46,424 nt of DNA, from positions 1 through 46,424 of the forward strand of contig JAPPHC010000040.1 of the NCBI GenBank assembly GCA_028821145.1. The letters run 5' to 3'. The DNA is from Gammaproteobacteria bacterium (GTDB lineage Bacteria; Pseudomonadota; Gammaproteobacteria; Steroidobacterales; Foliamicaceae). Made by a program: the position numbers and the translations under genes. Below, in pieces: positions 1 to 8,796 of the stretch (position 1 is its first letter; each line of letters opens with the position of its first letter). The notes under the pieces are model-generated. The model was not told the DNA's origin. It searched no databases and saw only the letters and a list, made by a program, of their open reading frames with translations.

Positions 1-2
1 CC

Positions 3-1250
3 GCCATCGCCAGGCGCTCCGCGTACCTGGCGCTGCTGTACGAAAACGGACCGGCACGCGACCGCCTGGTGCATGTCTGCGGCCTAGGCGAGACGCTGGC
101 CAAGCAATTGTGCTCGGTTCCGGCGCTGGTGGACGAGTTGCTCGACGCCCGCATTACGCAGCAGGTAATGGATCTCGAACAACTGGAAGAGGAACTGGAC
201 TTCCGGCTGGTGCGGACCGCCAACGAGTCGGAGGAATTGCGGCTCGCGGCGATCAGCGAATTCAAGCAGGCGGCGGCCTTTCGGGTGGGGGTGCTGGACC
301 TGGCCGGCGGCCTCCCGCTGATGCGGGTGAGCGATCTGCTGACCAGAATTGCCGAACTCGTGATCGACCGGTCGCTGGAGCACGTCTGGGAAGAACTCGC
401 GGAACAGCACGGCTCGCCCGGCTATACCGTCGACGGCGAACGAAGGCCGGCCGGATTTGCAGTCATCGCGTACGGCAAGCTGGCAGGACTGGAAATGGGC
501 TACGGCTCGGACCTCGACCTGGTATTCGTCTATGACGCGCAGGGCGAAGACCAGGTGACCGACGGCGTTGCGGGCATCGCCAATTCGGACTTCTTCTTCC
601 GGGTCGCGCGCAGGGTGATTTCCGTGCTTACAACGCGGAGCATCACCGGAAGAATGTACGAAGTGGACACGCGGTTGCGGCCCAGCGGCCGCTCCGGAAT
701 GCTCGTGTCTTCGCTTCAGGCCCTCGAAAAATACCAGCGTGAGTCCGCCTGGACCTGGGAGCACCAGGCGTTGCTCAGAAGCCGGGCCATCGCCGGCGCC
801 GCCCATGTGCGGGAAGCGTTCGAAAAGCTGCGCATGAGCGTTCTGCGCGAGTCTGTGCGGCGCGACGATCTGCGTGATCAGGTAATCGAAATGCGCCAGC
901 GAATGCTGGCCGAAGCGCCAAGGGTGGGCAAGGGACGCTTCGATATCAAGCACGCGCGCGGCGGATTGCAGGACATCGAGTTCATCGTGCAGTACCTGAT
1001 TCTGAACCACGCCCACCAACATCCCGACCTGGTGGCCTGGCCGGACAATGTGCGCCAGTTGGAAGCCCTGGCGCGGCACGATGTGCTGGCCGGGGAAGAC
1101 GCCGACGTCCTGACGCGATGCTATCTCGAATACCGGGAGATCCTGCACCATCGCGCGTTGGCCGAACGGCCGCCTCATACGCCCGCCGACGAAGTCGCCG
1201 AGCGCGCGGAAACGGTTTCCGGCCTATGGCGGCGCTATCTGGGCGAATAA
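3..1250 (+). CDS. glnE: GlnE, bifunctional glutamine synthetase adenylyltransferase/deadenylase (3' part)
   Basis: GlnE adds and removes AMP on glutamine synthetase in response to PII, in the cytoplasm. The reading frame is open to the left edge, so the 5' end lies outside the window; the first in-window Met (69) is internal. About 415 residues are visible. They include an intact nucleotidyltransferase signature (KLAGLEMGYGSDLDLVFVYD, near 475-534), the downstream VDTRLRPSG metal/nucleotide motif (near 663-690) and the GGLQDIEF stretch (near 960-980) typical of the family. Family members are about 950 residues, so this is the second adenylyltransferase half. It ends with TAA shortly before a small zinc-finger gene. 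It is a useful internal comparison for the degenerate GlnE-like domain fused to the AlkB-like protein at 32809-34851. Confidence 0.96.
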   Translation, partial: AIARRSAYLALLYENGPARDRLVHVCGLGETLAKQLCSVPALVDELLDARITQQVMDLEQLEEELDFRLVRTANESEELRLAAISEFKQAAAFRVGVLDLAGGLPLMRVSDLLTRIAELVIDRSLEHVWEELAEQHGSPGYTVDGERRPAGFAVIAYGKLAGLEMGYGSDLDLVFVYDAQGEDQVTDGVAGIANSDFFFRVARRVISVLTTRSITGRMYEVDTRLRPSGRSGMLVSSLQALEKYQRESAWTWEHQALLRSRAIAGAAHVREAFEKLRMSVLRESVRRDDLRDQVIEMRQRMLAEAPRVGKGRFDIKHARGGLQDIEFIVQYLILNHAHQHPDLVAWPDNVRQLEALARHDVLAGEDADVLTRCYLEYREILHHRALAERPPHTPADEVAERAETVSGLWRRYLGE

Positions 1251-1307
1251 CCGAAATATACTCTCGTTATGGCTCAACAAGGTAGCGGACGGAGAGTGAC
1301 TTCAAAC

Positions 1308-1490
1308 ATGGAGCGGCGTTATACCGTGTCCAAAAAGGACCTACCGGTGTCCTGCCCGCTCCCTTGGACCGTTCGCTGGAACTCTCATCCGCGAGTTTAC
1401 CTGCCGCTCCAGCCCGGGATCGACGCCACCTGCCCCTACTGCGGGGCCGTTTTCTCGCTGGCCCCCGCCGACCCGGCCGATCAGGGCTGA
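1308..1490 (+). CDS. CHCC zinc-finger domain protein (NDUFS6-like fold), 60 aa
   Basis: A small cytoplasmic protein made almost entirely of the zf-CHCC domain. Its ligands are visible as Cys in VSCPLPW, His in NSHPRVYL, and the two Cys of CPYCG; the pattern LPxQPG between them is typical. In mitochondria the same domain is in complex I subunit NDUFS6; the role of the short bacterial stand-alone form is not established. I chose ATG 1308, which leaves a short lead before the domain and has GGAG 13 bases upstream; ATG 1269 in the same frame would add 13 residues but has no ribosome-binding site. The 3' end overlaps the convergent glycosyltransferase gene by 10 bp. Confidence 0.85.
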   Translation: MERRYTVSKKDLPVSCPLPWTVRWNSHPRVYLPLQPGIDATCPYCGAVFSLAPADPADQG

Positions 1491-2542
1491 AGATTCCGGC
1501 CCGGCAGCGCCCAGGCGCGCTCAACCATTTCGATCACGCTCCCGGCAGCGATTTCGTTCATTACGTCGCCGGACCGCAAGCGGCGCCCGAAGCGCACATC
1601 CTCGACCCCTTTGCCCAGCGACTTGCGCACAGCCTGCGGATAGCGATTGACGGTGAATTCCCGGTTGCCCCAGGGGCCCGAGCGGTCCGGATTGGAACCC
1701 GCATACAGACCCACCACGCGCGTACCCAGCGCCGCGCCGATGTGCGCGGGTCCGGAATCCGGGCAGACGACCAGCCTTGCAAGCCCGATCAGCGCCACGA
1801 GCTGCTTGAGCGTCGTGCGCCCGTTCAGGTCGGTGACGCCCGGCTGAGCGGCGATCGCCGCAGCGTAGTCCCGCTCCTTCGCAGTCCCCGATCCCGTCAG
1901 CAGTACCTCGCCGCCGAGCTGCTCCACGACATGCCGGGCCACGCTCGCGTAGCGCTCCGCCGGCCAGTTCCGAAACGCGCCGCGGCGCTGGCTGCTCAGC
2001 GGACTCAGGACGCAGAACGGCCGTTCGGGCGCCATGCCTGCCGCCGCCTGCAGGTCTTCGGCGCTCAAGGGGAAGTCCCAGCGCGGCCCCTCCGGTCGCT
2101 CGATCCCGAGGTGTTCGGCAAAACCGAACAGCGCTTCCATCACGTGCTGCCGGGGCCGATGGGCGATCCGCTCGGTGGTAAACAGCCACTGAAAATCCCG
2201 CGCCCGGCGCCGGTCGAATCCCACCCGGCGCCGGCAGCCGGTCATCAGCGCGACCCGGCTGGCCCGCAACGAATCCTGCATCTGCAGCAACAGGTCAAAC
2301 CGGCGCGCCTTCAGTTTCTCCTTCAGTTCGCGCATTCCCCGGCGGCCGGCACGCTTGTCCAAGACCAGGAAGTCCACTCCGGCAAGCCCTTCCAGCAGGG
2401 AATGCTCGACTTGGCCGATAATCCAGGTAATGCGGGTCTCCGGCCAGGCGCTTCGGATGGCCTGCACGACAGGCAGCGCGTGACAGCAATCCCCGATGGC
2501 GGACAAGCGGATCACGCACAGGCTGCGCGGCGGGCTCGACAT
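1481..2542 (-). CDS. Glycosyltransferase family 9 (heptosyltransferase-like), LPS core
   Basis: 353 residues. GT9 enzymes transfer heptose from ADP-heptose to the inner core of lipopolysaccharide at the cytoplasmic face of the inner membrane. The N-terminus (CVIRLSAIGDCCHALP) is the usual GT9 start, the middle carries a PLSSQRRGAFRNWP acceptor-side stretch, and the C-terminal half has the CPDSGPAHIGAALGTRVVGLY motif split over the sugar-nucleotide pocket. Start ATG 2542 places the first strand eight residues in; a longer frame reaches 2710 but is low-quality sequence overlapping the Kdo kinase. The neighbouring Kdo kinase supports an LPS-core role. Which heptose position it serves (WaaC, WaaF or another) cannot be told from sequence alone. 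Confidence 0.88.
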   Translation of the reverse strand: MSSPPRSLCVIRLSAIGDCCHALPVVQAIRSAWPETRITWIIGQVEHSLLEGLAGVDFLVLDKRAGRRGMRELKEKLKARRFDLLLQMQDSLRASRVALMTGCRRRVGFDRRRARDFQWLFTTERIAHRPRQHVMEALFGFAEHLGIERPEGPRWDFPLSAEDLQAAAGMAPERPFCVLSPLSSQRRGAFRNWPAERYASVARHVVEQLGGEVLLTGSGTAKERDYAAAIAAQPGVTDLNGRTTLKQLVALIGLARLVVCPDSGPAHIGAALGTRVVGLYAGSNPDRSGPWGNREFTVNRYPQAVRKSLGKGVEDVRFGRRLRSGDVMNEIAAGSVIEMVERAWALPGRNLQP

Positions 2543-3254
2543 GCTTGAAGAATTACGAACAAAGGGGAAGGATCGCATCCTACACGATGCGCAAGTCGCT
2601 CGATCGGTGACGCCCGAGTGGTTCGAGCACGGATTCTGGCACCAACGACAACAATGGACGGCCGTTGCCGGTGGCCGCGGCGCCGGCGGGCGAATCGGCG
2701 AGGCCGGCAAGTGGTTTCTGCGACACTACCTGCGGGGCGGCAAGGCCGCGTTGTTCAGCAGGGACCGCTATCTTTTCCTGGGAACGCGGCGTGTTCGCTC
2801 ATTCGCGGAATTCCGTCTGCTGGCGAGCATGCGCGAGGCCGGGCTGCCGGTGCCGCGGCCGATCGCCGCCCATTTCAGGCGCAGGGGCCCCAGCTACTCG
2901 GCCAACCTCATCACCGAGTGGATCGACGGAGCGCGGCCGCTGGCCGTTGCATTGCGCGAGGGGAGTGATACGCGCGAGATCATGCGGCGCGTGGGCGCCG
3001 TCGCGGCGCGTTTTCATCGCGCCGGCATCTGTCACGCCGACCTGAACGCAAACAACATCCTCGTCGGCCCGGACGGCGGCGTATGGCTCGTCGATTTCGA
3101 CCGGGCGCGCCGCCGCTCGCCCGGAGGCTGGCCCAATGCCCGGCTGCTGCGGCTCAAGCGATCGCTGGAAAAACTGGGGCTGTACGAGCAGCGGACCTTT
3201 CAGGCCTTGCGCGAACGCCACGACCGCACCCTCGCTCCCAAGTCTCAGTCGTAG
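2541..3254 (+). CDS. kdkA: 3-deoxy-D-manno-octulosonic acid kinase
   Basis: 237 residues. KdkA phosphorylates the Kdo residue on lipid A of the LPS inner core, using ATP. The protein-kinase-like fold is recognisable: RHYLRGGKAA near residue 57-66, the ARxFHRAGICHADLNANNIL catalytic loop (Asp and Asn of HADLNANN, near residue 166), and the metal-binding LVDFDRAR. The ending NARLLRLKRSLEKLG also matches the family. Start ATG 2541 aligns with KdkA N-termini; ATG 2496 would add 15 basic residues. Its start codon overlaps that of the divergent GT9 gene, so each promoter must lie inside the other gene or further back. The 3' end overlaps the convergent acyltransferase gene by 10 bp. Confidence 0.92.
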   Translation: MLEELRTKGKDRILHDAQVARSVTPEWFEHGFWHQRQQWTAVAGGRGAGGRIGEAGKWFLRHYLRGGKAALFSRDRYLFLGTRRVRSFAEFRLLASMREAGLPVPRPIAAHFRRRGPSYSANLITEWIDGARPLAVALREGSDTREIMRRVGAVAARFHRAGICHADLNANNILVGPDGGVWLVDFDRARRRSPGGWPNARLLRLKRSLEKLGLYEQRTFQALRERHDRTLAPKSQS

Positions 3255-4147
3255 GGATCGGGCAACGGCGCCGGGCGGCGCTTGAAGCGCCGGTGGATCC
3301 AATAGTATTGCTCGGGCGCCCTGCGCACCTGCTCCTCGATCAGCGCATTGACGCGTTCCGCTTCTTCCTGCGGGGAATCTCCGGGAAAGTCCTCCGGAAC
3401 GGACAGCAACTCCACCCGGTACCTTCCGTCCTTGAGGCGGCGGGTAAACCAGGACACAATCGGGGCGCCGCTGATCCGCGCCAGACGCCCCAGCGCGGTT
3501 CCGGTCATTGCAGGCTCCCCGAAGAACGGCGCCAGCTCGGCGGACTTGGCGTCCGTCATCTGGTCGCCCGCGTACCAGAGCACCGCCCCGGAGCGCAAGG
3601 CCTTTACCATGCCGCGCACGTCGTACTTGGAAAGCGTGTCGGAAGCGGTCCTGAGCCGGGCGCGATTGATAAGGTAAGCGAATACGGCATTGCCGCCCGG
3701 CCGGTAGACCGCCACCAGTCCCGGAGGAGGAAAATCCAGCGCGCGGGCGGTAAATTCCAAAGCCGAAAAATGCCCGCTCATCGCAATGACGCCGCGGCCC
3801 TCACTTAGCGCAGCCTCAAGATGTTCGGCGCCCTTCACTTCGACGAGATCCCCTATTTGCGGGTCGGGGCACCAGGCGGCCATGGCCAGCTCCACCAGTC
3901 CCATTCCCAGCGACTCGAAATGCGCCTTGAGCACCGCCTTCCTGTGCGTGTCCGACCACTCGGGAAAGCACAACTGAAGATTGCGCAGCGCGATCGCCCG
4001 GCGCTTCCTCATTACCCGCATGGCCAGACGGCCGGCACCGCGGCCGATTGCGAGGCGCAGGCGATGGGGCAACGCCACCGTCATGCGTATCAGCGCGAGC
4101 GCCAGCAGCGCCGGCCAGTTGGAAGGATTGTTCAGGGGAAGCGCCAC
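3245..4147 (-). CDS. LpxL/HtrB-type lipid A late acyltransferase
   Basis: 300 residues. This family moves an acyl chain from acyl-ACP to Kdo2-lipid A at the inner membrane. The HX4E catalytic motif is present as GHFSALE (near residue 124), followed by the YRPGGN region and the C-terminal PEQYYWIHRRFKRRP signature. The N-terminal stretch (LLALALIRMTVALPH) is the single membrane anchor. The length is typical. Neighbouring GT9 and Kdo kinase genes fit an LPS/lipid A role. The acyl chain and whether it acts as LpxL, LpxM or an ornithine-lipid/aminolipid acyltransferase cannot be decided here. Confidence 0.88.
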   Translation of the reverse strand: MALPLNNPSNWPALLALALIRMTVALPHRLRLAIGRGAGRLAMRVMRKRRAIALRNLQLCFPEWSDTHRKAVLKAHFESLGMGLVELAMAAWCPDPQIGDLVEVKGAEHLEAALSEGRGVIAMSGHFSALEFTARALDFPPPGLVAVYRPGGNAVFAYLINRARLRTASDTLSKYDVRGMVKALRSGAVLWYAGDQMTDAKSAELAPFFGEPAMTGTALGRLARISGAPIVSWFTRRLKDGRYRVELLSVPEDFPGDSPQEEAERVNALIEEQVRRAPEQYYWIHRRFKRRPAPLPDPYD

Positions 4148-4191
4148 GGTGTGCCCGCTCTATGCCGGCGCATTCTATACACCCGGCCACG

Positions 4192-4402
4192 GTGGTATAG
4201 TGCGGGGCGATTCGTCGGGTGAACGGGAAGCCGGTGCAATTCCGGCGCTGCCCCCGCAACGGTAATCGAGTCAAACGCCGCTCACGCCAGCGTCATGCGC
4301 GTGAAGGCAGCCACTGTCTCAGGGCAGGAAGGCGAGCGGCGTGGATTGCAGGACCACCTGTAATCCGCTCGAAAGCCCGGAGACCGGCCCGAGCGAACCA
4401 CG
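4192..4402 (+). promoter_or_regulatory. Cobalamin (AdoCbl) riboswitch aptamer
   Basis: A cobalamin riboswitch upstream of btuB. The conserved core is visible: GGGAAGCCGGTGCAATTCCG from 4225, followed by GCTGCCCCCGCAACGGTA to 4263, and the B12 box AGCCCGGAGACCGGCC at 4374-4389. GGTGGT at the 5' end (4191-4196) can pair with ACCACG just after the B12 box to close stem P1. In this class, coenzyme B12 binding turns off the downstream uptake gene. The element also explains the 350 bp gap between the acyltransferase and btuB genes. Confidence 0.95.
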
Positions 4403-4454
4403 TTGGCAGCGCGGCGGGCGCGAGCGGCGTAAGGGGAATCCCTTCGGCCCGACA

Positions 4455-4487
4455 CCCGTTCCTGCCTTGGGCAACAAATGGAACGGG
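4455..4487 (+). promoter_or_regulatory. Hairpin covering the btuB ribosome-binding site
   Basis: CCCGTTCC (4455-4462) is a perfect complement of GGAACGGG (4480-4487), with an inner GCC/GGC pairing in the loop. The 3' arm covers the first half of the GGGAGG Shine-Dalgarno sequence (4485-4490), which sits five bases before ATG 4496. No T-run follows, so this looks like a translational rather than a transcriptional expression platform for the riboswitch. The switching mechanism is inferred. Confidence 0.6.
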
Positions 4488-4495
4488 AGGTTCCC

Positions 4496-6505
4496 ATGGC
4501 CTGCATTAAATCTGCAGCGGTACGCCAACTGCTGGTATTCCCATTATTTCTGCTGCTTTTCGCCGCATGCGCGCATGCCCAGACACAGGGCGAACCGGAG
4601 GAATCCGGAAACGAGGCGCCGGAGACCATCGTGGTCACGGCATCGCGCATCCCGATTGCTTCGGACCAGGCCGGGGTATCGTTTACGGTGCTGGACGAGG
4701 AGTATCTTGATCGGCGCCAGGCGCTGACCGTGGAGGAACTGCTGCGGGGAACGCCCGGAGTGGCCGTGAGTCGCAGCGGCGTGCTGGGATCATTTTCGCA
4801 GGTCCGCATGCGCGGGGCCGAAGCCAATCACACGCTGGTCCTGCTGGACGGAATCGAGATCGCCGATCCGGCCCTGGGCGGAGAGTTCGATTTCTCGCAC
4901 TTCCTGGCGGCAAACCTGCGCCGTATCGAAATCGTTCGCGGTCCCTTGAGCGCGCTTTGGGGCAGCGACGCGGTGGCCGGAGCAATCAACCTGATCAGCG
5001 CCCCGGAGGCATTCGGGCGATCGCTCACGACCTCCGCCGAGGCCGGGCAGTTCAACACGCGCAGGGGAGCCCTGAGCGGGTCAGCCGGTGGCGATGGCTG
5101 GGGCGTCGGCGTTTCCCTGGATCACCTGAGCAGCGACGGACAGAACATTTCCCGTTCCGGCGACGAGGCCGACGGCTACCGGAACAACACCGGACACGTG
5201 GTCGCCCGGTTCGACCCTTCCGGGCAAGTCTCTCTGCGCCTGACCGCGCGCCGTTCCCAATCGGAGAACCAGTTCGACGCGACCTCGTTCCTTTCGGGCA
5301 TACCGGCGGACACGGACAGTTCAACGAAGCGAATCCATACCGTGGTGGGCCTGCAGGGTCTGTCGACGACATCCGGCGGGCGCTGGACGCACCGCGCCAG
5401 CCTCACGCACACCGGTTCGGAAAACCGCGACTTCGCTTCCGGGTCGGAGACCGGCGAAACCAGCGGAGACAAGTTGAATCTCAGCTATCAATCCACTTTT
5501 CTTTTTCCGCGTTTCGCACGGAGCAACGGGGACCGAGGCGTATCGCCTTCCATCACGATAGGGCTGGGGCATGAACGCGAGGACTACCTGCAGCGCGCCC
5601 CGGCCTCATTCTTCGGCGATCCCAACCGGGACCTCAGTACGCAGTCAACCGACGCATTGGCGGAATTCCGCCTGGACGCCAGGGGCGACTGGGCGGCGGC
5701 GGCGGCATTGCGCTTCGACCGCAACAGCGACTACGACGATGCCGTATCCTGGCGCGTCAGCGCACTCAAGCACATTGGCCTGGGTACCGCGCTGCACGCA
5801 GCTTACGGAATCGGCGTCAAGAACCCCACGTTCATAGAACGCTTCGGTTATTTCTCCAACTTCATCGGCAATCCCGACCTGATTCCTGAATCCTCGCGCG
5901 GATGGGAACTGGGCGTTCGCTATGGCAGCAGGGACAGGAGGGTGACCGCTAGCATCACCTGGTTCAGCGAACGACTGGAGGACGAGATCAACGGCTTCGT
6001 TTTCGATCCGGCGTCTGGAGGATTCACGGCCGGCAACCGGGACGGCACAAGCCGCCGACGCGGCCTCGAATTGCAGGGGCAAGCGAGCCTCCTGCCCCAA
6101 CTGACGCTCTCCGGCGCGTACACCTGGCTTCGCTCTCGCGAACCGGCTCCCGGCGACACCATGGTTCAGGAGCTTCGCCGGCCGCGCCATGCCGGCAGTC
6201 TGAACGCACACTACGAGATTACCGACCCGGCGATCGGCATCAATCTGCACCTGGCCTATACCGGCGAACAACCGGACATCTTTTACCCGCCGTGGCCCAA
6301 TCCCTCGCGCCGCGTGTCGCTGGATTCGTTCCTGCTCGCAAGCCTGACCGCTACCTGGCGGGCCACGTCCCGTTTGCGCTGGCATATCCGCGCGGAGAAC
6401 CTCGGCGACACGCGCTTCGAGGAGGTCTATGGTTTCCGTGGGCCCGGCCGGAGCATACACTTGGGCGTGCAGTTCTCGTTCTTCGAGGAAGCGGACGGAA
6501 ACTAA
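4496..6505 (+). CDS. btuB: BtuB-like TonB-dependent vitamin B12 outer-membrane receptor
   Basis: 669 residues. It imports cobalamin across the outer membrane using energy from TonB. There is a signal peptide (FPLFLLLFAACAHAQ), then a TonB box (ETIVVTAS, near residue 44), a plug domain with VRMRGAEANHTLVLLDG and IEIVRGPLSALWGSDAVAG, and a 22-strand-type barrel ending in LGVQFSFFEE. The start is ATG 4496 because GGGAGG lies five bases before it; ATG 4478 in the same frame would precede that site. The cobalamin riboswitch upstream and the adenosyltransferase five bases downstream support the substrate call. The last barrel strand is followed by a short acidic tail (EEADGN), slightly unusual for an outer-membrane protein, which normally ends in an aromatic residue. 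Confidence 0.93.
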   Translation: MACIKSAAVRQLLVFPLFLLLFAACAHAQTQGEPEESGNEAPETIVVTASRIPIASDQAGVSFTVLDEEYLDRRQALTVEELLRGTPGVAVSRSGVLGSFSQVRMRGAEANHTLVLLDGIEIADPALGGEFDFSHFLAANLRRIEIVRGPLSALWGSDAVAGAINLISAPEAFGRSLTTSAEAGQFNTRRGALSGSAGGDGWGVGVSLDHLSSDGQNISRSGDEADGYRNNTGHVVARFDPSGQVSLRLTARRSQSENQFDATSFLSGIPADTDSSTKRIHTVVGLQGLSTTSGGRWTHRASLTHTGSENRDFASGSETGETSGDKLNLSYQSTFLFPRFARSNGDRGVSPSITIGLGHEREDYLQRAPASFFGDPNRDLSTQSTDALAEFRLDARGDWAAAAALRFDRNSDYDDAVSWRVSALKHIGLGTALHAAYGIGVKNPTFIERFGYFSNFIGNPDLIPESSRGWELGVRYGSRDRRVTASITWFSERLEDEINGFVFDPASGGFTAGNRDGTSRRRGLELQGQASLLPQLTLSGAYTWLRSREPAPGDTMVQELRRPRHAGSLNAHYEITDPAIGINLHLAYTGEQPDIFYPPWPNPSRRVSLDSFLLASLTATWRATSRLRWHIRAENLGDTRFEEVYGFRGPGRSIHLGVQFSFFEEADGN

Positions 6506-6510
6506 GCGAC

Positions 6511-7056
6511 GTGGGACACCGTCTTTCGAAAATCTACACGCGAACCGGCGATGCCGGCGAAACGGGCATCGACGCGAAGCGCCGTTACCGCAAGCACCAT
6601 CCGCGCATCTCCGCCTTCGGCGACCTCGATGAGCTGAACGCGGCGCTGGGCCTGTTGCTGGCCGAACTTCAGCCGGGCGACATCCCCGACCTGTTGCGGG
6701 AAGTACAGCATCGCCTGTTCGACACCGGCGCGGAGCTGTGCGTGGACGAGTTGAAGTCCACGTCGCCGGAACACGTGCGCTCGCTGGAAGACGCCATCGA
6801 CGAGCACAACAGCGAACTGCCCCCGCTGAAGGAATTCATCCTGCCCGGGGGCGGACCGGCCGCGGCCGCCTGCCACTTCGCCCGCGCCGTGTGCCGGCGC
6901 GCGGAACGCTCGCTATGGGCCCTGCAGGACGAGGAAGGAGGGCTCAACCCCGAGTCGTTGAAGTACCTGAACCGCCTGTCCGACCTGCTCTTCGTCCTGG
7001 CCCGGCGGCTCGCCGAAAGCGAGACCGAGTGGCGCGGAACGGGACGCCGCCGCTAG
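6511..7056 (+). CDS. PduO-type cob(I)alamin adenosyltransferase
   Basis: 181 residues. It transfers adenosyl from ATP to cob(I)alamin to make coenzyme B12 in the cytoplasm. The N-terminus YTRTGDAGETG is the ATP-binding signature of this family, followed by FGDLDELNAALG, FILPGGG and the C-terminal RAERSLWAL and LKYLNRLSDLLFVLARR helices that bind ATP and corrin. No ATG is suitably placed, so I chose GTG 6511, five bases after the btuB stop; an open frame continues further upstream inside btuB but is not family sequence. It is probably in one operon with btuB and so under the riboswitch. The last 4 bp overlap the convergent peptidase gene. Confidence 0.92.
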   Translation: MGHRLSKIYTRTGDAGETGIDAKRRYRKHHPRISAFGDLDELNAALGLLLAELQPGDIPDLLREVQHRLFDTGAELCVDELKSTSPEHVRSLEDAIDEHNSELPPLKEFILPGGGPAAAACHFARAVCRRAERSLWALQDEEGGLNPESLKYLNRLSDLLFVLARRLAESETEWRGTGRRR

Positions 7057-8747
7057 TAGCCGGCCTCAAGCTCCGCCAGGGCCGCGGCGCGCGCAGCGGC
7101 AAACTCGTCCCCGGGGTTCCAGGACTGCATCTCGTTCGCCTGGGCGATCAGGTAGGTGGTCAGCAATCCGAAGCGCGTGTCCGCGACCATACCGTCGAAT
7201 ACCCAGTCTTCGGTCAATTCATCGCTGGGTTGATGGTAGTCCCTGGTGATGTAGGCATTGATCCGCATCCTGCCCCATCCTTCCGGCTTGCCGATGATCT
7301 CAACGCCGCCGTCCAGGTAGACGCCCGGAACGCCGACCTTCGCAAAGCTGAATTGATCGGACCGGTAGTAGTAGCCCTGGTCGGGAAACTGGTCGCCCCG
7401 CAGGGTCCTTCCGACGTGCGAGGCCACATCGGCGGCGACCTGGTCGAGCGAGGACTTCCCCAGGCCGATGAAGATCATGTCGCTCGCCTCGCCCCATATG
7501 CTCACGCCGTCCAGGTTGACGTTGGCTGCAATGCGCCCCGCATGAAAGGTGGGATGCCGGGCGTAGTAGGCCGATCCGAGCAGCCCCTGCTCTTCCGCCC
7601 CCACCAGCGCGAACACGATCGAGCGCCGCGGCGGAGAGGGCAATCCCTCCAGGGCCTCTGCCAGCGAAAGCACTGCCGCCACGCCGGTCGCGTTATCGAA
7701 GGCGCCGTTGTAGATCACGTCCTCGCCCTCCGAAGCAGCGACGCCTTTGCCCAGATGGTCGTGGTGCGCGGTCACGACCACGGCCTCGTTCTTCAGATTC
7801 TCGTCGCATCCGGGCAGTACGCCCAGGACGTTGGCGGTCTCCACGCGCTCAAGGCCGGCCTCGAGTTCGAGGCTCGTGCTTATCCCCAGCGGCACAGGCG
7901 CGAAGTCACGGCTGCGGGCCGACTGCACAAGCGCGTCCAGTTCGTGGCCGGCGGAGGCCAGCAACGCTCTCGCCGCCGATTCGGTGATCCAGGCGGCGAC
8001 TTCCAGGCGCGGCTCGCCTTCGGCCGGAATTTCGTACTGCGGGCCGCTCCACGAGGTTTCGACAACCTGCCAGGGATAGCCCGCCGAAGGCGTCGTATGA
8101 ATGATGATCGCGCCCGCCGCGCCCAGGCGGGCGGCGATCTCGTACTTGTAGGTCCATCGCCCGTAGTAGAGGCGGCGCTCGCCGGCAAACAGGCCGCGAT
8201 CCCATTCGGGGTCGTTGTTCAGCATCACCAGCACCTTGCCGCTCATGTCCTGCGACTTGTAATCGTCCCATTCGTATTCCGGCGCCTGGATGCCGTAGCC
8301 CACGAATACGAGTTCGGCGTCGGCGAGCGAAGCCAGGGATGTTTGATTGCCCACGTTGGCGACGAATTCGGCGCCCGGCGAAATGGAAACGCCGGTGGAA
8401 AACGGCCAGGCGGCCGGCAGTTCGGTCGTGACGGACACCAGCTCGAACGGCTGTTGATAGCCCTGGTCCGCGCCGGGTGCGATGTTCGCTTCGGCAAGCT
8501 GCGCCGCAATCCATTCCCGCGCCCTGAGGTCACCTGCGGTGCCGGGCGCCCGGCCTTCGTACTCGTCGCTCGCCAATTCCGCCACAACGGCCCGCAACTC
8601 GTCGCCTCGAATCAAGTGCGCGACCTGATCCGCATGAGCGAGGGCCTCGTCCGTTGCCGCCGGACCGCACGACTGAATGACTTCCTCGCCCACTTCGCCA
8701 CACGCGGACCCCAGAAGGCAGAGCAAAACAATGCTTGGCACACGCAT
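7053..8747 (-). CDS. Exported M28-family zinc metallopeptidase with PA domain
   Basis: 564 residues. M28 enzymes are di-zinc aminopeptidases or carboxypeptidases; this one should act in the periplasm or on the outer membrane. The N-terminus MRVPSIVLLCLLGSACG is a signal peptide with a lipobox-like ending, so it may be a lipoprotein. A protease-associated (PA) domain is inserted around residues 170-250. The metal centre follows in order: AHHDHLG, NGAFDNATG, GAEEQGLLGS, NLDGV, then RSDQFSFAKVGVPG and DYHQPSDEL, whose His is the likely last ligand. Start ATG 8747 was chosen because it begins the signal peptide; a frame from 8804 would overlap recG. The substrate is unknown. Confidence 0.9.
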   Translation of the reverse strand: MRVPSIVLLCLLGSACGEVGEEVIQSCGPAATDEALAHADQVAHLIRGDELRAVVAELASDEYEGRAPGTAGDLRAREWIAAQLAEANIAPGADQGYQQPFELVSVTTELPAAWPFSTGVSISPGAEFVANVGNQTSLASLADAELVFVGYGIQAPEYEWDDYKSQDMSGKVLVMLNNDPEWDRGLFAGERRLYYGRWTYKYEIAARLGAAGAIIIHTTPSAGYPWQVVETSWSGPQYEIPAEGEPRLEVAAWITESAARALLASAGHELDALVQSARSRDFAPVPLGISTSLELEAGLERVETANVLGVLPGCDENLKNEAVVVTAHHDHLGKGVAASEGEDVIYNGAFDNATGVAAVLSLAEALEGLPSPPRRSIVFALVGAEEQGLLGSAYYARHPTFHAGRIAANVNLDGVSIWGEASDMIFIGLGKSSLDQVAADVASHVGRTLRGDQFPDQGYYYRSDQFSFAKVGVPGVYLDGGVEIIGKPEGWGRMRINAYITRDYHQPSDELTEDWVFDGMVADTRFGLLTTYLIAQANEMQSWNPGDEFAAARAAALAELEAGY

Positions 8748-8796
8748 GAAGCGCACCTCAGGATTTAGTGAGAAGGCGCCACGATACACGAAAGGC

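Noticed and set aside
6738-8768. A 676-residue plus-strand open frame
   Set aside because: Antisense to the M28 peptidase gene and overlapping the adenosyltransferase; no domain recognisable.
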